NCBI RefSeq assembly: GCF_031755915.1
Contig: NC_083390.1
Span: forward strand, 14,601,001-14,665,000
Direction of reading: 5' to 3'
DNA: 64,000 nt
From: Ziziphus jujuba
Lineage: Eukaryota > Streptophyta > Magnoliopsida > Rosales > Rhamnaceae
Below are positions 11,823 through 24,242 of the stretch, one piece after another. Positions within the stretch are counted from its first letter, which is position 1, and every line of letters begins with the position of its first letter. Both the position numbers and the translations under genes were made by a program. Under the pieces are notes generated by a model that had not been told where the DNA came from, did not search any database, and worked only from the letters and a program-made list of their open reading frames with translations.

Positions 11823-12583
11823 ATGTTTTCCTCTCCTATTAACGAAAAAAAGATATTTTCCTCTCCTTCCGGCAACTCAGACAAAAAGAAACTTACAGTT
11901 TGACAAAAAATTTTCGACCAAAGTTGTACTATGCTAGCAGTATAACAAAGCCACTTACAGAAGTACCTGTTTTACCGGTTCACCGTTCAAGCTTGCTTTC
12001 ACTGTCCTCTATGGGACTAGTCGTCCAAGTATTCAGGCACCATCTTTAGAATAATAACTAAAAAAAAAAAAAAGAAAAAAGGCACAAAATGCCAAATTGT
12101 TTAAAAACTTCCAACTGAAAAGCGAAGCAGAAATGGAAAGTTTCAGAATCAAAACCAAAAATAGTACCAGTTTCTTGCAGATTCAGACAACAAAAACAAT
12201 ATTACTCAATATAACGTAGACAAGATTAGGAGATAAACATATTTTTGTATACATATACATGCATGTACAAAAGAATGCACAGAAATCTCGATATTTAGTA
12301 ACAATGCTCATTAAGTAATTTACATACAACAAAAATTAGCCAACTCAATCCAAAGCAAAGGTGTTGATGTTGAATTCTCCTTAATATGTTTCCACATGCC
12401 TCTTTCCTTCTTGTATATTAGCAGTTGGGTATATGGGCCCTGATCAAAACTATGACCCTCAAAAGTGTAATAAAAGCATATTCAAGCAAGATCATTTGTA
12501 GCTAAGCAAAACATAAACATGTTATAGGTTTTGCTATATTCTTCTTGCAATCTTACTTCCCCTGGTTCTTTTACACGGAGAAA
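11823..12583. other. Intergenic plus probable 3' UTR of the WRKY gene
   Basis: No gene in either strand. The part nearest 12583 lies downstream of the WRKY stop codon on the minus strand and should include its 3' UTR; its end cannot be fixed. This is the gap between the two convergent genes. Confidence 0.45.
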
Positions 12584-15500
12584 TTATGTTATCTGTTCTT
12601 CTTTTAACCGTAAACGTCCTATAGGCTGCTCATCATTGTTGCTGAGACCCATCTTGTTAAACGAGCCATGGTTCTGTGTTCCTGTGTTATGAAATCTTTG
12701 ATTTGATGCATTATTGTTAGCTGTGTGGTGGCTACTAGTTTTGGCAGCTGGTACATCATGATTATGCTTTCCCTCATATGTTGTTATCACAGCTTTTATA
12801 TCCGTCGATGCCCTCTCAACATGCTTGCGAACATTGCAATCTGGTGTTGTGCATTTGTAGTAGCTCCTGTAGATTTGCAAGAGATAAATTAGGAAGTTGT
12901 CTAGACAACCCATTCAAATACGAAATACTCCTACTATTAGAATGCATAAAACAGCCAACATTACAATCAACACCTTGACATGGAATACGATTCTAAAACA
13001 GATGATGCTAGAACCTTGTCACATTTACTAACAGAACTAAACCTAATTTGCTAAAATGAAAAGTCTTCCTACCAAATGTGAAATATCATCTTACAACAAG
13101 GGTATCATGAGTACCCAATCTCAGCCCTCAGATCATGCCGGACCCACATGCATTTGATGGCTATAAACAGATATCGGTCCCTTGCAAGAAAAATTCTTTG
13201 GAACACATATTTATGCTATATAAAGCATATCAATATGATATGTGGCATTACCTTGGATAAGGATTGCCTTTCACAACTTTCTGCCCATACTTGCGCCATC
13301 TGTAGCCATCGTCTAACAGATCAACTTCACTAGTTGTCTGTACAATGATCCTCGGCTCTGCGACAGTCCTATGTGAAGAAGCTGGCTCCGAATACCTGAC
13401 TTCTGTACTTCTGCTCAACCAAAAAGAACTTGTCAAAAAAACTAGACAAACAAACAGGAAATAACCATAAATCTAAACACAAAGAGGTTTACCTTCTCTT
13501 GGGTTCGGGTTCATCTTCATCCTTTTCTGCTACACCAGTTTCAGCATCTCCTACTTCCTCACTGTCACTAGTCCCAGATATTTGATCATGTGTTGCTTGG
13601 CTAGATTCCTGCTCCTTCCTGGACAATGAACAAACAATTGACCCTTCGTTTGATTTGCTAACACTCTCACCATGAACTTGAGAAGTAAAGGTGGGGTTCC
13701 CCTGAATATTTAAATTCCCATTTGGATTTCCAACATCCTTCGCACGTTTGTTGGGTGGAGGACGTTGATGGTTGTGCTGACCCTTGTATATTATTTCAGT
13801 TACTTGGCCATCAAGAGAGCGCTCAACCTTCTTCTTGACAGGACAACTTGGATGTGTACATTTGTAATAACTTCGAGGAAATTCACTGCCTTTCACTTGC
13901 TTCTGCCCATATTTTCGCCAGTTGTAGCCATCATCATTAGGCTTATCAACAGTAAATGAGGACGACTGGGATCTCTGATCTGGTTGAGAGACATCAGAGG
14001 ATTCCTTAACTGCAATGCTGGAGTCGGGAACTAAAGATGGCATCTCCTGGCATGTGGTTGTACTTGTAGTAAAGGCTGGAAGCTGCGTCAATGATGTAGA
14101 AGGAGCTGCTGATATAGATGTTGAATAGTCAGTTTGGATATGCATATTGGGATGGCCTTGTGCTGCCCGAGCTGTCACCTGTGCTAGCACCTGCTGGTGG
14201 GTCATTCCAAAGGGTCCCTATATGAATTCATAAAACAGAGCAATTAGAACCCAAAACAAGCATAGGCTTCAAATTATCATGTTATCATTGCTGAATGCAG
14301 AGGATAAATTCTACAAATGTCTCGTTTCATCAAGAAATGGGTTACATTTTCCCATATAAGTGTCAATTAGGAATCACTATGCGCCAAAAATTTCGCCAGC
14401 TTCATCATGAGGCAGAGTTGTGGTCTAAAACATAAAGCTTTAATTCAAGATTGTTCAGTTTAATTCATGACCACCTCTACTAAAAGAGACATATGCGATG
14501 ATCCTTAATATGATTCCTACTTAATTGATCCTTAAATGTCAGTTCTAGAATATTTAGTGATGGACACAAAAGATAACCTAGAATCTCAAACACTAACGTG
14601 CAACTTTTTTACTGGTTTGCTTTTGAATTCCTACCACTGAAGTAAAAAAATTCAAGGAATTCCGACCATTTCTACAGACCCTATACAACTGGGATAGGCA
14701 GAGCAGGTCAAAGGAGGAGAATCATCTCTCTCTCCCTCCTTTCCTCCTTTCTGAGGCATCCAGGGATAAGCCGTGACAACATAACTGAAACATATTGCTT
14801 TTGAATCTTTTGTAGTCAACATGGTACTGATATGATCTCCTCCATTTCTTAGAAAAATTTCTCCCAGTTCTTCACATTTACGCATAAGATCCAAGCAGAA
14901 CCACATACTTGAAGCAAAAAATATGAGCAACCTAGATCGATTTATAGTTTTAGACTTGTCAAGTTAGCATGGAACAGAGGATCTATAATTATCTAAACCA
15001 GATCCAACTATATACAAAATATCCACCAAACTATAACCAGACAGACCTAGAGAAATTGCAATCATGATAACAGAAGTGCGAAAACTACAAGCACATGACA
15101 GGACCAAAACCACATGTTAAAACAGCTTTACCATTAAAAGGCCTAAGGAGCATACAGGCAAAAGGGGTTGACTCCAAATGCATGCTTATAAATTCTTACT
15201 GCTATTGAAGTACACCCCTCTGGTTTCTCCTGAGTTATAAACAGCTGGCCGTTGACCAAAATGTGGTCCAAGCCCATAACATGCAACTTTCCAGGCTTCC
15301 AGCGAAGTTAAACAAAAATTCTAATGCCAAAAAATTCCCCTCGTTTACATAATTTATCGGATTCAATTTTGATGGCAGCCACAGGCCCACAAGCACGTAT
15401 GGGTATCTACCTAAAATTTAATGGAAGCAGATACATCTGTCTGGTTTTAGTGTATCCTATTCAATAACAATAACTTCAAGTCATTCTTTGCATCCCATAT

Positions 15501-16639
15501 TCGTTTCCAGGTTCCACATTAACCTAATGGATTAGTCTTTTAACACAGTACGTACAGTGAAGAGACAATACTTTCAATATTATTCCAGCCACTCGTACGT
15601 TCACAAATTCCATGCTTCAATTCCGCATCTCGTTTCAGTTCATTTGCTAATTTAACCTCATTTTTTGACATTCTTAGAACGACTCTAAAAATCCATTTCA
15701 TTACAAAGGTAAATAGATACCAAAATCAATTTTGCCAGAATAATTGGTGCGAGTACGACCCGCACCGGGATTATCTAAATTGTTAGAAAACCCAAAAAAG
15801 AAAAAAAATTATATAATCAAATATCTAACTTCATGAATTATGTCTATAATCTTAATCTCCAAGGATTTTAATATAAGACCACTTATTCAGCGTAAATAAA
15901 TTTTAGCACCTAAAACTACTTCATTTAATATAAATCCCAATTTTTCCCCAGTTCTTCATCAGCATCCAAACCAAGGAAAAAATAAAAATAAAATAAAAAA
16001 AATAAAAAGGAAGGAAAAGAAATCTTATCCTTAAATGCCTTAGAAATTACCCAAAACCAATACATTTTCAATTTCCTAAAATACCCAACTCCAAACTCTT
16101 TCCCCCAAAAAAAAAAAAAAAAAAAGGAGGCCCAAGAGTGAAAATAGTAAGTGTACCAAAGCCTTAATATGCTAAAACCAAATTACCTGACCCGGCGAGT
16201 CGAGCAAGCCAACGGGGCTCAACCCCGGAGGGACCGAGAACACCGGCGACTGCGTAATCATCAAACCCGACGGCCTGCTCTGCTTGAACTGGAAATCGTA
16301 ATCTCCACCTTTGGAGCCGTCACCGGAAGTTTGGTCTTCCGGTGGGGATTGGAAGTTCGGTCTGGCCGCCGGAGATGCCATGGCACCGGCGAGGAGTTGA
16401 GAAAATGACTTGAACTCATCGTTCTCAGCGAAGAAGTTGGAGACCAAAGTCATGGGACCTGGACTGAAACCCATGCCTGGACCACCAACACCACCACCAC
16501 CACCACCATTGAAGAGAGCTTCGAAAGAAGACCGCGGTGGTAGGGCGATCGTAGGCCGTGAAGGAGCAGCCGACGATGAAGACGACTTTGACGGTGGCGA
16601 TGATTTTGATGACGGTGGTCGGTCCGCGTTCCCAGCCAT
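12584..16639 (-). CDS. WRKY4: Group I WRKY transcription factor (WRKY3/WRKY4 type)
   Basis: Four exons on the minus strand: 16639-16187, 14217-13493, 13410-13252 and 12866-12584. They total 1620 nt, or 539 residues plus stop, in frame throughout with GT-AG introns. The N-terminal region has the WRKY3/WRKY4 signature [10 protein letters not shown] with [12 protein letters not shown], followed by Ser-Pro sites ([15 protein letters not shown]) like those phosphorylated by MAP kinases in group I proteins. The first WRKY domain has WRKYGQK at 251-257 and a C-X4-C-X22-H-X-H zinc site. An acidic-basic linker ends in EPEPKRR, a possible nuclear signal. The second domain has WRKYGQK at 431-437 and C-X4-C-X23-H-X-H. 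Its intron splits the PR codon just before SYYKC, the hallmark R-type intron of C-terminal group I domains. In the family the second domain binds W-boxes (TTGACC/T) in the nucleus. The start gives MAGNADRP; an upstream in-frame Met would add a non-conserved phenylalanine-rich stretch. The gene looks intact. The symbol denotes similarity to Arabidopsis WRKY3/WRKY4; which one is the closer relative is not resolved. Confidence 0.93.
14218..16186 (-). other. Long first intron of the WRKY gene
   Basis: A 1.97-kb intron with donor GTAATT (16186-16181) and acceptor ATATAG (ending 14218) separates two phase-0 exons. It contains a W-box-type TTGACC at 15253-15258 on the plus strand, which is weak evidence for anything given its length. 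The minus-strand open frame at 14652-14930 inside it resembles no known protein. Confidence 0.85.
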
Positions 16640-16800
16640 TGGATCAAAATCAAACCCAACCGAAAAAAATAAAAAAAATAAAAAAACCAAAATTTACAAA
16701 CTTCTTCGTCTTATTCTTCTTCTTCTTCTCTCTCTCTCTCTCTCTATCTCTCTGTTTTTTTGGGCTTTGCGGATCTGAAATTCAGCAAAAAGTCCACGCC
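16640..16800 (-). promoter_or_regulatory. 5' leader / core promoter of the WRKY gene with GA-rich (CT) tract
   Basis: Immediately upstream of the ATG on the minus strand is a purine-rich leader. On the plus strand it reads CTTCTTCTTCTTCTC, followed by a CT run at 16729-16753. GA/CT tracts at this place are typical plant core-promoter or leader elements. Transcription start and TATA box are not identified. Confidence 0.5.
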
Positions 16801-19500
16801 GCAGATACGATAAAGCTCTCAATGATTTTTTGTCCTTTTTTTAAAATTTTATTTTTTTACAAAAAGAAATTTTAAAAAAATTGGAGAGTTGGTTAATTAT
16901 GGAGTGGGTTTGCAACGTAATTGGCTAACTGTCTCGCCGTTGGATATGAAATTACTAGAAAATCCCGAAGACTTTTTTGAAATTACGGAATCGTTGAGGA
17001 TTCGCCATCTGGACTTTCACATTTTTTTTTTTGGCCAAGTGCCTGCGTTACCTCATTATGACAGTGATTTCCTCATCAATCTCAATTTTTTTTTTTTAAT
17101 TTTATTCTCATCCAAATCATTTTTTATTTCTTTAAAACCAACAACCACCGTTTGCTTTTTCCTTTTTGTTTTTTTTAATAATTATTTGGTATTTTGGCAT
17201 GCCAAATAATGCTTCTTTTTTTTTTTTTTTTTTAAGCAGATAATGTGGTTGGAAACCAAGAGCAGGACAAACATGTTTATATTATAATAATAATATTTCA
17301 TATTGATTTTAGAAAAGTATTATTTATTTTTATTTTCTTTCTATGAGTTATACAATTTTGGGTGTTAATTGTTGGATATGAGTAAAGGCAGAAGATGAGA
17401 TACACTTCAAGAGTTGCATGTCACATGAAAAAGAGTTAAATCAACGGCTTTCCTTTTGGAAGCCTACAAGCCTCCAAGGAAGATTGTTTACAAATATTTA
17501 GCCGATAATTTCTAGGAATATCTACTTTTTTCATTTTACTTTTAAAATATAACAGTGTTATTGCGGTTGATAAATTTATTTATCAAATATTGAAAATAAC
17601 TAACACAAAAATATGCTAATTATTGACAAATTAATACAATTAAAATACATGGATAAGTAAATCCAATGAAACAATGTTGTATTATTTTGTAAATAAATTT
17701 AATAATCATAAATAATTAACAATATTATTTTGGATACCAAATTAGTCACCAACTGACAATGGTAATAAATGATGTCTTGTTATTTGATTGTTTTGTATTA
17801 AATTTTATTTGTTTTATTCATTTATTTATATTCATTTGTTAATAATGATATATATATAATTTTTTGCAATTTGTTTTTGGTTGGTGATTGTAAAGAGAAT
17901 GTGAAGCATATGTTATTTTTCATGGGATCCTTCTTTTTGGGATGAGAAAGTAAAGCATGTGATGGCCAGTCCAAAAATAAATTTTCGTTTTGCAGCGGGC
18001 CATGTTGTGGCCCAGAAAAAAACAAAAAGTGCTTCAGATAAAAAAAAAGTTACAAAATTGGGGAGCTAAAACAGTGGTGAATTTGTCGGTACAGTCACAA
18101 TCATGCACAAAAGTTCTCCACATGTCACATGTTTGAGAATTGGATAATAATTTTGGTGTGGTTGTAAGGTTGTTTGTCGGTGTTCTTGGCAAAAGATGTA
18201 CAAAACCGCCCATAAAAAAGTCAAGAAAAAGGACAACCCCATGTACATAAATATATTAATTATATAATTATATATTATGTTTTATATATATAGGGTTAAT
18301 TTTATAGACACTTCTGAAATTTTTTTTTATATAATATCAAACACACTTCTAGATTTCAAAATATTTCATAAAACCCCCTTTTCTATTACCATATTTTATT
18401 AAAATTGACAATTAAATTGGTAAACAATCAAATTGGCAGGATGATTTGCATTTAGTAGTTGTTGAGCTGGTTGTCTAGTTGTGTAAGATGTGGAATGGTT
18501 GAACAGGATGATTAGCATATACGTTTAAACTTTGTTGGTTAGAGTAGGTTGTGTGAAATGTTTGGGATCTTAGTTTCTTGTAGACAATAAGAAGAACTTC
18601 TAAAAGTTTTGATAAATTATATAGTGAAACATTAATTATTTGAGTTAATTTCATTTATATTCTGTCAATTTTTTTATAATTGTATTTATGATTTTTAACT
18701 ATAGAAATTAATTAAAAAATTAAAGAAATAATGGATGAGTTATGAACATAATTTTTCATAAATATGAATTTAATTAAAATTAACATAAAATTGCAAAGGT
18801 TTAAATGAAATTTGTCTTAAGTAATTTTGCATTTATATGACCATTTTTAGCTTTTGGCCACCGATGATAATTTGATTTTTCCTTTTTATATTTTACTCAA
18901 ACAGCCATGAGGGTAATTTGACATTATACAAGTGTCTTTTGTTTTTGCCTTTTTTTAATTGTTTTTTAAGAACATTATATACCAAGTTTAATAAGATACT
19001 AGTGATAAGGTGGTTCTTTGAAATGTTAGAAACATGAAGGGTGTATTTGAAATAAAAATATATTTAAGGGGATCTGATGTCATCCTTGGATATTTATGTA
19101 TAAATGAAAGACATACATATACTTTTCTTTCCTCTTTTCCTTTTGCTTGTACCTGAGCCATAGTCCCTGTTTTTTTTTCTTCTCCTTTCAGAAGAGATTC
19201 CATACTCTAGAGGCATTTTTAATCTTTGATATTAGTATTAGTTATTTAATAATAAACATTAATATCGGTCTCAAATTTTAGTTTTGTCTTTTTAATGGTA
19301 AATGTCAAAAATAATTACAATTGTATACCATATTTTATATGTCAACTTTTATTTTTCATCTATGAAATTTTTATTCCCACATACTATTATAATATAATAT
19401 AATATAAGCACCAGTATTTGTTTATTTATTTTTTCAACAACCATTCTTCTACCTGTCAATATATTTTGTTGTTTTTTACCTACCACCATATGTATATATA
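16801..19500. other. Gene-free AT-rich intergenic sequence
   Basis: No protein similarity in any frame. T-runs lie at 17021-17031, 17084-17097 and 17217-17234. A block at 18292-18385 (GGGTTAATTTTATAGACACT...) resembles the dispersed GGGTTAATTACAATTTAG sequence at 23636-23720 and is probably an old repeat. The part nearest 16800 is presumably the upstream region of the WRKY gene. Confidence 0.5.
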
Positions 19501-20481
19501 TATAAATACATATGTATCTACCATTTGAGTAGGGGTGAAGCCCGATAAAATTTTTAATAATTTTCCTAATTTTCTTTTTTTAGAGAAGTTGATTTTTGCT
19601 TAAATCGACATGGTTTTCTCTAGAATGGAAGTCCTAACTCCTTGCAAGGTCATATTTTCGCCCATTTCTAAGAGATCCCTTCGTTATGGTCCATGTCAAT
19701 TTGATCTATATGGTAATTAGAGGTCGACACACACCTATACGGACATTAGCAATTTTTCATGCAAACTAAATTGAATCGACACTATACATATATATATATA
19801 TATATATATATAATAGTTTAATATTTTTATTTATAAATAATTATATTTTTAATATATTTTGTGTTTTCAAATTATTTAATAAAGTTATTAATAACATTAA
19901 ATTCAAATTATTAAAAATATAATAACATTTTTAAAAATTAAAAATTTTCTTTAATAAAAAAAGATATTGGACCAAAGCTTGAATAGATCAAACTAAACCA
20001 ATAATGGTTGATTCAATTTGATTTGGTTTTTTTTAAATAGACTAATTTGATTCAATTCGGTTTAAAAAGGTAAAAAACAAACATAAAAAGTTGAATGAAT
20101 TGTATAGACAGTTACTCTTAATGTTAATTTGTGTTAATTAATATAGGTTAATTTGTTATATAATAATGTTACAGATATCACAATATTCATCAAATTTATT
20201 TATCAAATAATACTTTTTAAAACGTTATTTGTTAGTATATTCATATAACCTAAATATAGATGGGTGAGCTCTTAAATAAAAAAGTAAATAAAAAAATAAA
20301 TCAATTAAATATCGCCACATCATCTATCATGTCATTTGATCAACAAGTTTGGTGAATATTTTAGTAAGTTTCACATCATAGTTTGTTATATTCTTATCTC
20401 TTTATCCTTTTCTTAAATTGTACCTCTTTTTGAGAAAACATGTGGTGATGTTATGCTCGATATCTTAATGGGACATCCTTG
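19501..20481. other. Degenerate repeat sequence, no genes
   Basis: It contains a (TA)n microsatellite at 19788-19812. The stretch at 19975-20070 is rich in AAACCAA/TTTGGTT-type words similar to the repeat at 22.6-23.2 kb. The segment at 20205-20370, with AAATAAAAAAGTAAATAAAAA, is related to blocks near 31.9 and 32.7 kb. No coding potential. It is probably several old insertions on top of each other. Confidence 0.45.
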
Positions 20482-21470
20482 TCAGTGATGAAAATATCGG
20501 TATCGACGGAAATATCGAGGGTATGATTTTATAGAAATATCAATGGATATATCGATATTGATTAAAATGTCGATAAAATTATGAAAAAAATACAATAATT
20601 AGAATACAATGATAATAAAATACTTATCCAATTAGGCATATATACTAAAATCCTATATATTGTACAACACAAAAACTAATAATGTTATTTATTTATTTAT
20701 TTATTTTGTTTTTGAATAGATAAAATCAAATTAAACACTAAAAAGGTGGACAAAAAGATAAAAAAAGATAAAGAGATGTGTATTGAGATGCTATAATCCT
20801 ACAATCTTTAAAAATTTTAGATTTTCTAAAATGATATGTAACTACAACTTAACCAGCCCAATTAATAAGTTGGATATTTGAGCATATGAAGAGGCTCAAT
20901 ATAATATTATCATATTATTATTTTATATTATTTTATTATTTTTCTTTTTTTCTTTCTTTTTTCTTTTTCCCGTGGGAAGAAAATTTTTTTTCTTCTCCTT
21001 TCTTCTTCTTCCTCTCTTCCTTTCGTCTTCTTCCTCCCTCTCTTTCTCTCTCTCTGTGCGATGGCATCTCTCTTCCACTCGTTCTCTTTCTTTTTCTTTT
21101 CCTTTTTTTTTTCGTGCTTCTTTTTTACCTGTTCGGACAGCTCCTCTCCCACACAATACTCTCTCTCTCTCTCTCTCTCTCTAGATTTATTGCTGAACAA
21201 ATGAGGAAAAGAGGAAAGACTACATTGGACCTACAACCTTAAATTTTCACTAACAATTGAAATTTCCATCAAATTTCCACAAAAATCCATCAAAAAACTG
21301 AGAATTCCATCGATTTCAGTCAACAACATCAATATTTTGTGTTATCGCCGACATTTCCACGACACCTCTAATGGATATTTCTTCCCCCCCTCTATCGGTG
21401 CCGGTGCTGGTCGAAACTCGATAATATCGACGGAATTTCGGTGATATCGCCGACTTTTTCTTCCTTGATC
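20482..21470. mobile_element. Non-autonomous hAT-like element with 7-8 bp target duplication
   Basis: The left flank CATCCTTG (20474-20481) is repeated as GATCCTTG (21468-21475) at the right end, a 7-of-8 match. The left end begins TCAGTGATGAAAATATCGG. The reverse complement of the right end begins CAAGGAAGAAAAAGTCGGCG, an imperfect terminal inverted repeat. The outer 100-130 bp at each end are rich in ATATCG/CGATAT/GACGGAAAT words. The interior has no transposase; it holds a long pyrimidine-rich stretch (20940-21182). Non-autonomous hAT is the best fit. Exact ends are uncertain by a few bases. Confidence 0.6.
21159..21182. repeat. (CT)12 microsatellite
   Basis: An uninterrupted CT run ends the pyrimidine-rich core of the hAT-like element. 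Confidence 0.95.
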
Positions 21471-21900
21471 CTTGCTAATTGGTCTGTACCTTGAGATCCT
21501 ACTCATTACTTAACATAAACATTGTTCATGATGATTGGCATTAGCCTCTCATAATAAATTCTGTGAACCTAGTTTTTAGGAAGAAAATTGGTGTTAGTCA
21601 ATTTTAATTAAGCATAACTTTTTGAGTAATTCTATACTTACTAAAATTGTTTATTAAATTTTTGATATCTAATAAATTAGCAGTATGTCATCGGTTTTTA
21701 CTTTCATAATTATAGGACATCAATAATCTATCAGCCACTAATATACTTCTACATTTTTCATTCTTTTAATATTAAGAGTGGAAAATTCGAACTATGACTT
21801 TTACCAAATTTAGCATTTTAATTAACATATCTTGAGTATTTCATATTATATACAGCTATAGTACGATTTCTAAGGTGAGTATAGCCAATCTTTTGGAAGA

Positions 21901-22180
21901 GAAACTAATTATTTATATTAATTTTATATAATCAAGTGTCCATGCATACATTAATGTAGGTGTATAGGCCCACCATAACAAAAGTATACACGTACATATT
22001 TAATTAGAATATCTTGATTTTATAAAATTAGAAATTGATTATTTACATTAATTTTATGTAGTTAGGCGTCCACGCATACATTAATGTGGCCATCTAAGCT
22101 TATTATAACAAAACTACACACACACACACACACACATATAAAACAATCATTCAGTTAGGATATTCTAATTTTATAAAATT
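21901..22180. repeat. Local tandem duplication, two units of about 130 and 150 bp
   Basis: Unit 1 (21901-22030) and unit 2 (22031-22180) start with GAAACTAATTATTTATATTA and GAAATTGATTATTTACATTA. They share TCCATGCATACATTAATGT / TCCACGCATACATTAATGT and end in TTTTATAAAATT. Unit 2 is longer mainly because of a (CA)n run at 22115-22135. The copies are clearly diverged, so the duplication is old. Confidence 0.8.
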
Positions 22181-22294
22181 GGAATACATTGCAAAAAAAT
22201 TAGATTGAGATAAAAATTACTAATTTATCTTGACTGATTTGTATTACATCATGACTTTATAAAGTTAAGATATCTTGAATCAAGACTCTCTATA

Positions 22295-22530
22295 TATTTT
22301 TTATAATATATATTGAAGTTGTTATTTTTCTCTAGTTGATTGTTGACAAATCTAATTCATCATTTTAATGAATTCTTACTAGATTGATTATTGGGAATAT
22401 TTCATTTCAAGCTTATTTTTTGTAATATATATTACAGTTATTATTTCCACTACTTGATAGTTGACATACTTGATTCATTTTTTTAATGAATTCTTACTAG
22501 TTGATTAATTATTGGGAATATTTCATCTGA
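22295..22530. repeat. Second local tandem duplication, two units of about 115 bp
   Basis: Unit 1 (about 22295-22407) and unit 2 (about 22412-22527) share TATTTTTTATAATATATATT / TATTTTTTGTAATATATATT, then TTTTAATGAATTCTTACTAG, and end with ATTGGGAATATTTCAT. It lies just downstream of the first duplication, but the sequence is different. Confidence 0.8.
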
Positions 22531-22605
22531 ATTCTTTGAGATTTAACTTAAATATACAATTTAATCTTTTTGATTTTAAAAATATTGTTAACCTCCCATA
22601 AGATA

Positions 22606-23230
22606 GTGGTGTGCAAAAAAGCTTATAACAAGCCAAGCTGACCAATTCAATCCAACTTATTTGAATCAGTTATTTTATAGTGATTGGATTGGAATGATTT
22701 TAAAAATTCAAAATCAATAGTCAGCTTGGTTTAGATTGGTTTTAAGAGATAACAACCAATGAAATGATCCAAACTAAACCGTTTAAAAATATAAACACTT
22801 GAAAAATATATGTTTAAAAAATAATTAGTAAATTATCACTGTTTTTATTTTATTTAATATTTATATTTATTTGCCTTATTTAGTTAAAATTGGCCATATC
22901 AAATATATTATTTTAACTACTTTTTTTTTAATCTTATTTTAAAAATAAATATTTTCATAAAAAAATTTAGTTATTTTACATAAATTAAAATGGCCTAAAT
23001 TCAAAATTTCAACTACCTAATATCTAAAATTCTAAAATTTGAAGTTTCCAAACCTAAATCCAAATCAAATCCTGAAGTGACCATCCAATCCAATCTTAAC
23101 CAACAATTATCATATTGAATTTGATGTTGAAATCAATTTGGATTAGAACGAAATTACTGAAGGAATAAGTGACCGGATTGGTTATTGCCAAAATAGGTCG
23201 GTTTTAAATTGAAAAATATCCTTACTGTCA
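22606..23230. repeat. Dispersed repeat rich in CCAATCCAA/TTGGATTGG words
   Basis: Both ends are rich in opposite-sense versions of the same words (TGATTGGATTGGAATG at 22680-22695; CATCCAATCCAATC at 23082-23095). This is the layout of a non-autonomous element with low-complexity inverted ends. It begins near GTGGTGTGCAAAA. Boundaries and class are not certain. No coding capacity. Confidence 0.4.
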
Positions 23231-24242
23231 AGTTTAAAAAAGTTCATCATTGTTCCTTTTATTGTTCTATTCACACACCTCAAAATAATATCATCTAAAC
23301 CTTTTATAGGGATTCTAGTTATAATTTTCTAAACCTAAGGGATTAAATTATAATTAATATAAACCTCAAAGTGGTTTAAATGCAATTAACCTTTGATTAT
23401 TTTTCTTCTAAACCATAATGAAAGAACATGATATGTGTTATTTATTTTTTGATATTAGGGTTGAGGGATTTTAACCCAGTTATTACTTAAAAAAACAATG
23501 ATTATTACCAGTACCCTATAGACTATCCCCACAAGGACATATATGTGAAAATTGTGTACCCCACAAATTATTAGCATTTAGAATTATCTGTTTTGTTGAC
23601 CCGGTTGGGTAGTCATTACTGTTACAATTTTTTAGGGTTAATTACAATTTAGAACCCTGTAATTGTACCATATTTCATATTGGATTCTCAAATTTAAAAT
23701 ATTTCATAGTGAGCACTTAATTTATTTTGTTTCATATTAATTTAATTCTCAAATTGATTGATTAGAAGTTTAAAATTAGATAAAATGATTAGTTTTTCAT
23801 TAATTAATTAATCAAGTTTTTCCTATTTTGTTTGTAAATTGAGAAAATTTACCAATTTTTTCAATTTTTAAACTTTTTGGGAATTAATTTGGAAATTATA
23901 CTGATATAAAATAAATTGTAAACTCAAGGCAACTTAATGGTTCAATGTGCGATTTGGCTAAAGTACATGCACTAAAATGTAATTAAGTCCATCTTTATTT
24001 ACAACCACACATTTTCATAACTAAATTCCATGAAATAATGAAAAGGTTAATTGCGATAACCACACCCAATTCGTGAAATTGAGTAAAGCCCTCAACCAGT
24101 TTTGGTAAGAAATTAAATGAAATCAAAAAATCAAAAAATTGAAATTTGGAAGTTTAAATTACAATGTTTTAAACATTTTTTTGGTTTAAAAATCGTGTGT
24201 GATGTTTCAAACTTGGGATCATTATCTCATGTCACAGTGGCT
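23231..24242. other. Gene-free AT-rich sequence
   Basis: No recognisable gene. Around 23636-23960 there is a GGGTTAATTACAATTTAG-type block, similar to 18292-18440, likely a dispersed repeat. Confidence 0.45.

Noticed and set aside
14652..14930. 92-codon minus-strand frame inside WRKY intron 1
   Set aside because: It is not needed for a continuous WRKY reading frame (exons 1 and 2 join in phase 0) and has no recognisable homology.
16410..16778. Plus-strand frames over WRKY exon 1 with poly-Pro and Asp-rich stretches
   Set aside because: They are complements of the Gly- and Ser-rich coding sequence of the WRKY N-terminus.
20886..21242. Open frames on both strands in the pyrimidine-rich block (Phe/Leu/Ser-rich on plus, Lys/Arg/Glu-rich on minus)
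   Set aside because: They are pure consequences of the CT/TTC-rich sequence; opposite-strand frames mirror each other.
22110..22140. CA microsatellite as Z-DNA or regulatory element
   Set aside because: It is an ordinary dinucleotide expansion in one copy of a tandem duplication, with no gene nearby.
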